From Gonatopus flavifemur (Eukaryota; Arthropoda; Insecta; Hymenoptera; Dryinidae): a DNA stretch of 64,000 bases. Below the pieces are notes generated by a model. The model saw only the letters and a list, made by a program, of their open reading frames with translations. It did no database searches and was not told where the DNA came from. Positions 35,614-45,275 of the stretch are shown piece after piece. A program made the position numbers and the translations under genes. How positions within the stretch are numbered: position 1 is the first letter of the stretch; the number at the start of each line of letters is the position of its first letter. The stretch spans positions 45,562,001-45,626,000 of the forward strand of contig JAFFJZ010000001.1 in assembly GCA_018340375.1 (NCBI GenBank). The letters run 5' to 3'.

Positions 35614-37242
35614 TTATCAAGTGCTATAGACAATTTTAAGTGGGAATATTCACAGGGAGAATTTCAACGCTGCGAGGATCGTTGGAATCTGTGAAAGGGT
35701 CTTCATTACCATCCGTTCAAAGATGGTTCCACGCTCAAGCGGAAATTGAATACCCAATGACTAAAATATCCAAGTAGTTCTTGTACCAAGTCGACATGTG
35801 ACGACTCAAATCCATATACCAAATTAATCTCCAGTCATCTGACATGAATTCTAAAGAAAATGATCGGAATGTCATCAAATCGAAACGATTTCAACGAATC
35901 TGAAGAAAATATGATAATACAATTTGTAATGTTCGGATTCACAATGTATCTTCTTATACCCTACACAATTTCAACTCTATGATTTTTCGATTCTCAAAAC
36001 TTACAATTCAACTGGAGTTTCAAACTCTGAATCATTATTTTTTCTTTCCATCTCGGTGAATTCCTCCGTAAATTTGCTGCCTTATCATTTCTGTCTGCGC
36101 CCCTCTGCTCATTTTAGATTCTTCGATCCCATCCTAATATAAAATTCTCCTCGTCCTTCTCGATTCCTTCATTCGTTTGCTTTATGTAACAGTTTTTGAT
36201 CTTCGTAATATTTTCCTCACCAATCACGAATCTGCACATGTGTCACACTATTTTCCTTTCTCAAAATTCAATTCCAACATTCATTCTCTTCACTGTCTTT
36301 CAGTAATTCTGTGTTATTCCTCTAAATTGTTATGAGTGTGATAATACGTATTTCTACTCTGTATTGTTCGTGATTTACTTCAATACTTCGCATGAAATCT
36401 GAAAGAAATATAGGACAAGCGTGTGGAATACTTATTCCAAGCAGTTCATGAACGATATGATTTTGTGATAGAATATTATACAAGGCATGTTGGATAAAGT
36501 TCCCGTTGAGAATGGAGTCTTGAAAAGTTTAAACGGATTTCTAGTATCATAATGTTGGAAATTCTTTCAAATTTCATGCATTTTTCAAGCATATTTGGGA
36601 ATAAAATTTCCTGATCCTTGGTTATTCAATTAGGAATTTGTTTACAACCAACTGAATTTAAAATTTTTATAATCGAAATGCTAATGGATTTTTCAGTTAA
36701 GTGAATAACTTTTTTACACATAGTATGAGAATTCAATGGGAAGTTTCCAATAGTGTATATGCACAGGATTCCCACTTTTGTAAGAAATATCAAGCAGAAT
36801 GTTCAATTGATACTTAGAAAAATGAGACTTTGATATGGATTCTGGGATTATTCAATAAAAATCACTCACTTCCAATAAAATTTCTCTAGTGGAAGAATTA
36901 TATTGAACACTTTTTAGAATTTAAATGCTTGTACGTAACGCTGCTCGCGTTCATATGTCTAGACAGCGCTCACTACGCTCGTACGTTTGAAATCAAATGT
37001 AGCTTACTTCCCTCGCATCTTTATGATTTGAATGATTCTCGCTTCGCTCGCATTGCATGATCAATCAACTTCGATTCACCACAAGGTATTCAAGAAATGA
37101 AACATATCGTTGTGTGTGAAGGAGCCTTTGAGAATTAACGCATATTCATGTGGACGAATGCTTTTATGTTATGAAAATTTGAATATCATCACACATTGAT
37201 AATTCATTCTCTTTATATATATATATGTTCAGCACCTAGCAA
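35614..37242. other. Intergenic sequence without a recognised feature
   Basis: AT-rich. A patch at 36930-37050 has several CGCT(T/C)GC-like motifs next to the element that starts at 37243. No gene seen. Confidence 0.4.
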
Positions 37243-38506
37243 CCCGCGCGGAAATTCAGAGTCTCGGAACAGTCTCGTGAATAGTCTCGCGTTGTTTTTC
37301 AAGTGTCTCGCTTATGAAAAAATCCAATACCTTAGCGATATTTCGCTGATAACCTCGCTTAAAGTTTCGCATGGTATTCATCACTTCAAATTTCAACCCT
37401 TCTTTCTAAATGTATGAAATATTTTATTTTCTCATTCAATTTTTATTGATGCATGCATTGATTCTTCATCTTTGAATAATCGATCGTGCAGTTTTCTGCT
37501 ATAGAAAGGACATTTCCTTCAAAATGCATTTTCATTTTTAAATGTTACGATAATTTCTTGAGAAGGTAATAAGATCGGTAATTCAATAATTCATTGAGGA
37601 TTTGGAATTACAACCATTACCTAACATCGGTGATTCGTATTATTGGTAAGGAAGAGACCGAATTGCTGTTGGCGACAACGTTGTTAACGGAAGCTGTAGT
37701 TGAATTGTAAGGCCACAACCTGATGAATTATGAGCAGTTATTCAAGTTTTTCTGAAAATAATTATCTCAGATATGTTTTAGAAATGTCGGAGTTGTCACT
37801 TGAAGTTCACTCGACTTATTCCGTGATAAATTAATGGGAAGAGATCAAATGATACTTTTTTACCGACGATCATAGTCTATTCGTATTTCATTGTATTCTA
37901 ATTAATTCATTAAATGACTATTTTTTATTATTTTGTTTTCTCATTTGATGGAGCATGAACCTAACTTATTCAGAGATATATGAAAATTCCTATGGTTGAA
38001 TTTATCAGATAAACATTCAACATTTCAGATGTATAATAAAGATTTAATATGTACTGTCAACACAATTCCAGTAACAACATTTTTTGCATCGTATAGAAGA
38101 TTTATCGGTTGGTGGAAAGTAATCATTTGAGGGTCATTATTTCATCTATAAATCATTCTTAATCAAGTCAAGTTCATATGAATTTCAAAGGTTTGGTATA
38201 TTCATACAGTATCATAGGTGAGCGACAAGAGAGTCGGATCTTGGACCACGAAGATCTAAGTTCGATTTCGAATGAAATATGTGTATATTTTTTTTCATTC
38301 AGGAATGAAATTCTTTGATTTTGGGTCAAAATCTCAAAATTTTTCAATAATTTTGCGAAATGATCAGCGAGACTGTCAGCGAGACTATTGGCGAGATCTC
38401 ATTTATATCTCGGATTGTTTTATAACCGAGACTATGCAAGACCATTTCCAAAGCGATCCGAGATTCTTTGCGAGACCGTGTGCGAGATACTGAATTTCCG
38501 CGCGGG
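37243..38506. mobile_element. 1.26-kb element with CCCGCGCGG ends and GTCTCGC subterminal repeats
   Basis: CCCGCGCGGAAATTCAG occurs at both ends in inverted orientation. Inside each end the motif GTCTCGC (or CTCGC/GCGAGAC inverted) recurs many times: about 7 within 37260-37370 and a similar number within 38360-38490. Regular subterminal repeats of this kind are typical transposase-binding arrays. The centre has no transposase, so it is non-autonomous. Confidence 0.85.
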
Positions 38507-38650
38507 AATCTTTGATTATTTCGGTCAATCATTCTATGAATGAAGTAATGATCGCACTCTTATGTAGAGATACCAGAGCGAAGCAAGTACAATGGGTTCA
38601 TTAATCTGTTCCCGTATGAAAATTATTCCTGGCATCGTATATGGAACATA

Positions 38651-38980
38651 CTGTGGGCAAAAAGTAAGGTGAATTTTTAATTCAAACTTCGCGGGCTTGA
38701 AATTTCAGGCTAGTTCTTTTTTTCTTAAGTTGGCAGGACTGTTAATGACATCTGTGCCAAATTTCATGTCCATGTCATTATCAGTAATACATTCACGCTT
38801 GTGTTTACCAAACGACGAAGAGTGCATTTTTCGATTTTTACAATGTCTGATTTAATTGAGCAGAGAAATGCAATCAAATTTTGTTTGCGGGACGAAATTT
38901 CGGCTGCGGAAACTTTGAGGATGTTGCGGAAGTTGCCCGCGTTGGTCAAAGCTAAAAATACAGCGCAGGTCCTGATACAC
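38651..38980 (+). pseudogene. Mariner transposase N-terminal relic
   Basis: The ATG at 38843 opens MSDLIEQRNAIKFCLRDEIS and continues AAETLRMLRK, the N-terminal helix-turn-helix start typical of mariner transposases. After that the frame degrades. About 190 bp upstream, CTGTGGGCAAAAAGTAAG after a TA (38649-38650) resembles a mariner terminus and shares CAAAAAGTAA and TTCGCGGG with the mariner at 50606-51535. The catalytic half and right end are absent; a foldback element starts 108 bp downstream at 39088. Confidence 0.75.
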
Positions 38981-39087
38981 AGAGAAAAGTATATGGGATT
39001 GATTATCATTACACTTAGTTCTCTTCGCGACTTTAGAATAGGAAGTGAGCAGCCCTCTCTGACTGTCTAGAACTCCTGTTCACAAAG

Positions 39088-39521
39088 CCCTGCCAAAAAT
39101 TTCCAATAAAGAACGATTCAAAACGATAAGAATTCTCTATAGTTTTGAATGAGGTTTTTGAATACGGAATTTACAATGTTATACCGTTGTTCAACGATAG
39201 AACTCTATCGTTCCTTATAGTATTCTATAGAATTTAACGTAAAACCTATGTGATTTTATCGTAAAATTCTTATAGAAAGAGGACCACTTATTTTGAAACA
39301 CGTGACTATTTTTTTTCGAATAACTGGTACTTTTTCTGTACAAATTTTACTATAAAACCACATACGTCCTGTTACATCTTATACAATACGATAAGGAACG
39401 ATAGAGTTCTATCGTTTAAGAACGATAAAACATTGTCGATTCCGTATTCAGAAACCTCATTCGAAACTATAGAGAATCCTTATCGTTTTGAATCGTTCTT
39501 TTTTGGGAATTTTTAGCAGGG
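39088..39521. mobile_element. 434-bp foldback element (CCCTGCCAAAAATTT)
   Basis: CCCTGCCAAAAATTTCC and, inverted, CCCTGCTAAAAATTCCC begin arms that pair for roughly 170 bp, sharing AAGAACGATTCAAAACGAT, AATGAGGTTT, ACGATAGAACTCTATCGTT and TAAAACCTATGTG-like blocks. Non-coding. Confidence 0.85.
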
Positions 39522-41748
39522 AGTGAACGAAAAGTGGTAGAGAGCTCTGCGTATTAATTGGCCTATTAATTTTGTGAAAAAAATCATTGAGTGCAAAAAT
39601 TCAAGAGAAAACGACAAATAATAAGAAACAATACTATTACATCTGTAAACTTTCAATTGCCACGAAACCACACTTCGCAACATTGATATTTTAAGGTTAT
39701 AATTCGGCCAAGGCGATGTAAGCGTCATCTAGATTTTTTGGGGATTTCAGCTTCAATATGTAAAACGGATTTCTAGGAGAAAATGCATGAGTCAGAGGGG
39801 GCTGGAAGTGAGTGATAACTCGCGATTTGGTGATCATTACGATGTTTCCATGGCAACGTAAAGAGTTTATCGTACTCAATTTGATTTTACATGGGACTGA
39901 TTACAATTTTGGACCGTTACCGTATACTTCTCTTCGTGTCATGAGTGCGTGGCAATCATGTGCCTAAACCACAACTAGACAACCAAAACAGGACCTCAAA
40001 TGAAATAAGGATGCCTAGTTTGGCCCTAACTGTGACCGAGAATAATTAATTTCCCCACGGGTCTCCTCGCTTCTTTCCGATAGGTCCTTCTTGCCAACTC
40101 ATTTTTAATCAATTAGGAAGATTCTCAAGTGAATAAATATGTGGGGAATAATGTTTTGAGCACAGAAAAATGATCATACATGTTCTCAGTTCAGTATCAA
40201 TAAATTGTGAACAAGAATCTATCGGAAAGAGGAAAATGGATTAATTGCTCTCCATGTACAAAACTGTTCACTTGTTCAAAATGAACGACCTATATAAACC
40301 GCAGTATATTTTAGCCAGCTACGCTGTCTTCGTAAGAACAAGAATTCCTCATGAATGTTTCTAAATTTCTACCATCATTTTTATATGAATGTAAATTTAT
40401 TGAAATTCAATGAAACCTCTTTCTCTCTGAAATACTTTCTTACCAACCGTTTCAAACGAACACGACATATATTTACCGAATTAGATTCCCATCTACAAAA
40501 CTATTATTATCCATCATATCACGATCGAATGTATCACCGACATCGCGTCAAACCTTTATTCTCAGTTGATATCGTATCAAATATATTCCATTATAACCTA
40601 CATGTATCTTCCTATCTTCCATATTTAGAATATACATCCGAGTTAAATACGTTTAAGTTTGTACAATGTACAATCGAATTGTCCTCGCTTAACAGTGGCT
40701 GGGGCTAGTGTCGAGAGATGAGATAAAATAATTTTCCACCATGCCAATAAAACTCACGATCAATGAATGTCATGATAAGCGTAGAATGACGTAGTTACGG
40801 TCGTGGTTCGATTTTTTTTATCTTGATTACATAAAGCACGATGTGCGTGGGCTTGGGTGGAACAGCCTCGTAAAAAGCTTTGGACGTGCAGTGGAAATTC
40901 GAATAAATTTTGGCCGGATGTGAGGAAGTGTTCGTCAGACATCAATTACCTGCAAACTTCTCATGCAAATTGGATTTTTCAAGAAATAGGTCATTGCACC
41001 GGGGGATATTTCTTTCCAATATTTCCACTTGAATTGAAAAATCCTTCTATTGAATTGATTAATAAATATTCACTAGAGGTATCATGCCTGCGAATATCTG
41101 GTCTAATTAGCGAAATATCGTTCGAACGATCGGTCATCGTGAATACCGTTCGGTGCTATTGGATGATTAGTTGATTAAAACATCCCTTTGGTCGGTGGAT
41201 GGAAAAATTTTATTCATACATTCTTTATTAGTGGTATTGTAACTTTGAAATTTATTTGTTTTGATAGATATTTGATGGTCGATTGTTGGTCCGCTGAATC
41301 ATCGTGCACAATGGAACGAGGATAAATGAATTTCCATAGAACGTGACATCGAATGTATATGATATATGAACGGAGAAGTAGATAACTGACGGAATGATAA
41401 TTAACTTTCAATCCTGTTACGAAATCGACAACAACTGTGTAACAAATGGATTTGAAAGAAGTAGAATTTTCATGATTTAGTGATTCCAAAGCGTGTAGGA
41501 ATAAAAACATCATGCCTTCAAATTTGTACTCATATTTGTTCATATTTTTCTTATTATGTTCCCCAATTAATCCTGATATGAGAAAAAACGTGCATCAGTT
41601 GATTTTTCAAAATCACTTTGATATTGGTGCACTTGAAATGAGTCAAGTTTGAGTTGGTCAAATTGGAATCAGGCCAGTCTAGCTGGAACTAAGTTGATCC
41701 TATAGGATATATATTGTTTGTTAAATCAGCCGACATGGCCTGTAACTT
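39522..41748. other. Intergenic sequence; one TATA-like box with a 117-codon ORF
   Basis: CTATATAAACCGC at about 40290 lies some 60 bp upstream of an ORF (40355-40708) with no recognisable domain or signal peptide. I do not call it a gene. Nothing else identified. Confidence 0.35.
40355..40708 (+). other. Unrecognised 117-codon ORF behind a TATA-like box (doubtful)
   Basis: The ORF opens with ATG at 40355 and is rich in His, Tyr, Phe and Asn, as expected by chance in AT-rich DNA. Its only support is the TATATAAA element about 60 bp upstream and an in-frame length near the longest in this intergenic area. No splice sites or domain seen. Confidence 0.15.
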
Positions 41749-42109
41749 CACGGAGAAAAAGGAATTCGCTGTGGCAGCGAAATCTACTTTTGCTGGGTTC
41801 CTTTTGCCAGAGCAGCAAATTTTTTGCTGTGACAGCAAACTATTCGCTGTTCCAGCAATCTTGTTAGCTGCAACAGCAAATTTTTAGCTGTGGCAGCAAA
41901 AAATATTTGCTATGTCAGCAAAATTTGTTTGCTATTCTGTATATAATACTAAAAATTTGCTGGCGGAGCAAACATTTTTTGCTGCCATAGCTAAAAAATT
42001 GCTAACACGATTGCTGTTATAGCAAATTTTTAGCTAGGTCAGCAAAAAATTTTGCTATTCTATATATAATACCTCGATTTGCTGCGTCAGCAAATTTTTT
42101 CTCTCCGTG
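41749..42109. mobile_element. 361-bp CACGGAG element filled with CAGCAAA palindromic units
   Basis: CACGGAGAAAAAGG and, inverted, CACGGAGAGAAAAAAT are the ends, with TT on both sides. The interior is almost entirely TTTGCTG...CAGCAAA units, around 15 of them, plus a repeated AT stretch (TTGCTATTCTGTATATAATA and a second copy). Non-coding. Confidence 0.8.
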
Positions 42110-42111
42110 TT

Positions 42112-42309
42112 GTACCAGTTGCAAGCAAGTTGGTCGCATATCGGTTGTTGGACCAACCATCATGATCTATAACCGGCACCAGCTTGAACCAACCTTACAC
42201 TGGTTGGAACCAAGTGGGTTCCATATTGGTTGTTGGGCCAACCATCATGGTCTATAATTGGCACCAACTTGAAGCAACTGGACACCGGTTGGAACCAAAC
42301 TAGCAGACC
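42112..42309 (+). repeat. Two tandem ~95-bp units (GGTTGTTGG-CCAACCATCATG)
   Basis: Each unit carries GGTTGTTGGRCCAACCATCA, then TGRTCTATAA, then GGCACCA. A third, diverged unit (GCTGTTAGGCCAATCATCAT) lies at 43395-43540. The units bracket a segment with AGATATCTT-type repeats, so they may be the ends of one 1.4-kb element. Confidence 0.65.
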
Positions 42310-42319
42310 CTGAGTTCTC

Positions 42320-42515
42320 AAACATGAATATAAGATATCCGATGAAAGAAACCTTTAAGATGTGTCTAAAAGATGTCTTATAGATGTATATCAGAAATCT
42401 TCAGAAAGATATCTTGTATAAGATCTCTGGAATATATCTGAAAAATCTATTACATCGGAGTTCTTGAAATATCATCTATAAGACATCTTTCAGAAATTCA
42501 ATTTCTGAAAAGATG
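42320..42515. repeat. AGATGTCTT/AGATATCTT-rich repeat
   Basis: Degenerate copies of AAGATGTCT, AGATATCTT and TCTTCAGAAAGAT in both orientations, like 20598-20840 and 43220-43395. Confidence 0.5.
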
Positions 42516-43219
42516 GCGTTTACCGACTTTGCCTTTCGCATCACTTTTTTGCATAATTCTCTCGCTTGCAGTACGTGTGAAATGTTGAATCCTATATATA
42601 AAAATGTTATATATTAGGATTCAAGGGATTCAAAGGTTCAATTGACCGTTTCATGCGATCAAAACTCACCAAGTAAGTGTATAATATTTTATTCGTATAT
42701 TTGTTGGATGTCATTGTATACTTTTTCAAAATCAGTATGAGTGAACATTACCGGCTTTCCTAGCCTTGCTCTTTACCGTCGTTCACATATATATAAAAAT
42801 AAAATATTATGCACTGACTGGATGAGATTTTATCCTATTTGCAGGCGCAATTGAACTTCTTGAATATCTTGCAATCCACTTACAATAATGAATTTATGAA
42901 TCTAAATACATGAATTTGCAGCATGCTATCTTCTTCTCGAAACATCTTCATCGAATGCATGTATCGATTCCTTGGCGAAGGTAGATCTCATGATTCTTCA
43001 TAATTTCTCATAAAAGTGACAATTTTTCATACTTCCTCATAAATTACAAATTCGGTGAGAAAAATCGAATACTTCCTCCTTGAATTTGTACCAGATGAGG
43101 AAATATAAAGATTCATGACTTTCATGAGGATCATGGAATATTATGATATACATTACCACCAGGGTTATTGTATGACTTCTGAAATATATCATTTTTCGGA
43201 TTTCTAATCTTCCTTTCCC
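42516..43219. other. Non-coding sequence between two AGATATCTT repeats
   Basis: Short direct repeat of ATATATAAAAAT-like sequence (42594 and 42788). No gene or complete element seen. Confidence 0.35.
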
Positions 43220-43545
43220 ATAAGACCTCATTGAGATATCTTAGAATTTCTTCTGAAATATCTCTTTTCAGATATCTTGAAGATATATGATAGTGTTGCG
43301 TCCGATATCTTCATGATATCTTAAAAATCTCTGTCAGAAGAAATTTTAAGATATCTTACAAAATTTTCAGACATCTTTCAGATATCTAATAGAAATTGGA
43401 TTGTCTAGTTGGGAAGTTGGTCTCAAATTGGCTGTTAGGCCAATCATCATGGTCTGTACCTAGCACCCGCTGGTGCCAAGTCGGTCCAACTGAAACCAAG
43501 TTGGTCCAGCTGGGACCAATTAGACGGCGTATAGACAGCGGCCGC
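43220..43545. repeat. AGATATCTT repeat followed by third CCAATCATCATGG unit
   Basis: 43220-43395 has at least six AGATATCTT or GATATCTT motifs. 43395-43540 has the GGCCAATCATCATGGTCTGT unit and several GGTCCAGCTGG/CCAAGTTGGT motifs. Confidence 0.5.
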
Positions 43546-43561
43546 CTGTACACTGTACTTC

Positions 43562-43804
43562 CCCACATAGCACACAATGTCGCAGTAATATCCTCAGTCG
43601 GAACATTCAATGTTGAATATTTCTACGAAATTCCATAGATATTGCAGATAGAAATTTTCATTCAAAATATTCTGAGAATCTTGCAATTGAAATATGACAC
43701 ATATGATGTTCTGTAATGTTCTGGGGATCTATGATGGGGGATATTTTATGTTTGTCGCAAATGAAATATTCTGAGAATATTTCAGTAGCAATATTTTATG
43801 TGGC
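43562..43804. mobile_element. 243-bp CCCACATAGCACA MITE
   Basis: CCCACATAGCACACAATGTC at the left; the right end GATATTTTATGTGGC-like sequence is a weaker inverse. The interior repeats ATATTCTGAGAAT, as in other members of this group. Confidence 0.6.
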
Positions 43805-43926
43805 AGTAAGAATTTTTATTCATCAGACCCGGTGTTCAGTACAATGTAGAAGTCGAGGGTGAAAGAAACCTCTCTCCCACGACCTATTCAATTTCAGTTT
43901 CAGAGGATTCTAAATTGATTGTTCTG

Positions 43927-44824
43927 TTAGGTGTAGAACTTTGCTTCCGCCGTTTTTTCCGAAATTCGAGGCTTTATTGTGAAAAACTGGTTATACATTC
44001 ATGATTCAAAGTATTGTCCATCGCTGGCCACTACTTTCTCCCATCTTTCGGGCAGCATGCGAATCCCGCGTTGAAAACAACTGGTCATCTTTTGAAGCGA
44101 TCCACGAATCGATCCAATTTTTTACATTTTCATAAGACTGGGAGTGCTGGTCAGCTAGGCCGTGTGCCATTGATCGAAACAAGTGATAGTCCGAGGGAGC
44201 AACGTCTGGAGAATACGGCGGTTGGGGTAGGACTTCCCATTTCAAAGTTTCCAAGTATGTCTTGACCACTTTCGCAACATGGGGTCGAGCATTGTCATGC
44301 TATAAAATCACTTTATCATGTCTCTCGTTGTATTGCGGCTGTTTATCTTTCAATGCTCGGCTCAAACGCATTAATTGCGTTCGATAACGATCGCCTGTGC
44401 TTGTTTCAGTCGGTTTTAACAACTCATAATACACTACGCCGAACTGGTCCCACCAAATAACAAGCATAACCTTGAAACCGTGAATATTCGGTTTGGCCGT
44501 CGACGTGGAAGCATGGCTGGAATATCCCCATGATTTTCTGCGCTTGGGATTATCGTGATGAACCCATTTTCCGTTCCTAGTCACAATGCGATGCAAAAAT
44601 CCCTTCCGTCTTTGCCTTGCAAGCAGCTGTTCACGAACACACAAACGCCGTTCAACGTTTCTCGGCTTCAACTCGTACGGCACCCAATTGCCTTGTTTCT
44701 GAATCATTCCCATGATTTTCAGGCGTTTTGAAATGGCTGGTTGAGACATTCTGTGTTATGTGGATCTTTTCACGTCAATTGAAGGAGGAAGAAGAATTTC
44801 TCGGGTCGACACTACGGGGAAAAT
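43927..44824 (-). pseudogene. Mariner transposase pseudogene, 5'-truncated (mauritiana-like)
   Basis: Read on the minus strand from about 44749, the frame encodes a helix-turn-helix end (SQPAISKRLK), WVPYELKPRNVERRL, FLHRIVTRNGKWVHHDNPKR, SWGYSSHASTSTAKPNIHG, HDNARPHVAKVVKTYLE, and PYSPDVAPSDYHLFRSMAHG. The second and third catalytic Asp are in HDN and APSD. The usual GDEKW is RNGKW here, so the first Asp is lost. A TAG at about 44299 replaces a Gln codon and a one-base insertion near 44075 shifts the last ~25 codons. The outer end TTAGGTGTAGAACTTTGC at 43927 is the right terminus. The left ~90 residues and left terminus are missing, cut where a CACGGAG element begins. Confidence 0.9.
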
Positions 44825-44826
44825 TA

Positions 44827-45000
44827 CACGGAGAAAAAGGAGTAGTGATAATCACTAAGCGTATAGTAAAATATGGACAGACCAAACTGTGTCATCAAAT
44901 CAAAATTACGATACGCTCAGTTCAACTAACGATACGTCCAGTTAGAATAACGATGCGATTGATTGTAGTGACCAAATATTTGTAATTTGAATCTAATATA
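44827..45000. mobile_element. CACGGAG element end, right limit not found
   Basis: CACGGAGAAAAAGGAGTAG after TA (44825-44826), with AAAATATGGACAGACCAAA as in the right arm of 21425-22717. Several ACGATRCG motifs follow. No matching second end is visible nearby. Confidence 0.5.
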
Positions 45001-45145
45001 TCGTATCTACGTACATTTGAAAAATTGAAAAATTCATGCTATAGATCGACTTGATTCTATCTAGATCTAAGGAAATCTAATTGATTTTTTCAAATCAATA
45101 TTCACTTTGCAAGAATGATCTAAAAGTAGAGGAAATAGACATTTG

Positions 45146-45275
45146 ATGCACGTAAATTGCATTTAATTAACGTGGAATTTGTGTTGATGTAGATTTATGA
45201 AAATCTGAATAGACCTGCATTTTCCATTTTATGGACCAACATCTAATTAAATCTGCATAGATATGAATCATTTTT
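45146..45275. repeat. AGATCTGCATTTT repeat, copy 1
   Basis: Shares AGACCTGCATTTTCC and CCAACATCTAATTAAATCTG with AGATCTGCATTTTAG and CCAAGATCCAATCAGATTTA at 56868-56965. Confidence 0.5.

Noticed and set aside
38215..38275. tRNA-like GAGTCGGATCTTGG...AAGTTCGATTTCGAA
   Set aside because: It looks like a tRNA relic, but stems do not pair and it lies within a transposon.
37236..38506. Possible CRISPR-like array from regular GTCTCGC motifs
   Set aside because: Spacing is irregular, motifs are 7 bp, and they sit inside inverted transposon ends in insect DNA.
43396..43638. Opposed ORFs in the CCAATCATCATGG repeat
   Set aside because: Open frames on both strands come from the repeat's composition, not a gene.
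44014..44265. Plus-strand ORF over the mariner
   Set aside because: Reverse shadow of the mariner transposase frame.
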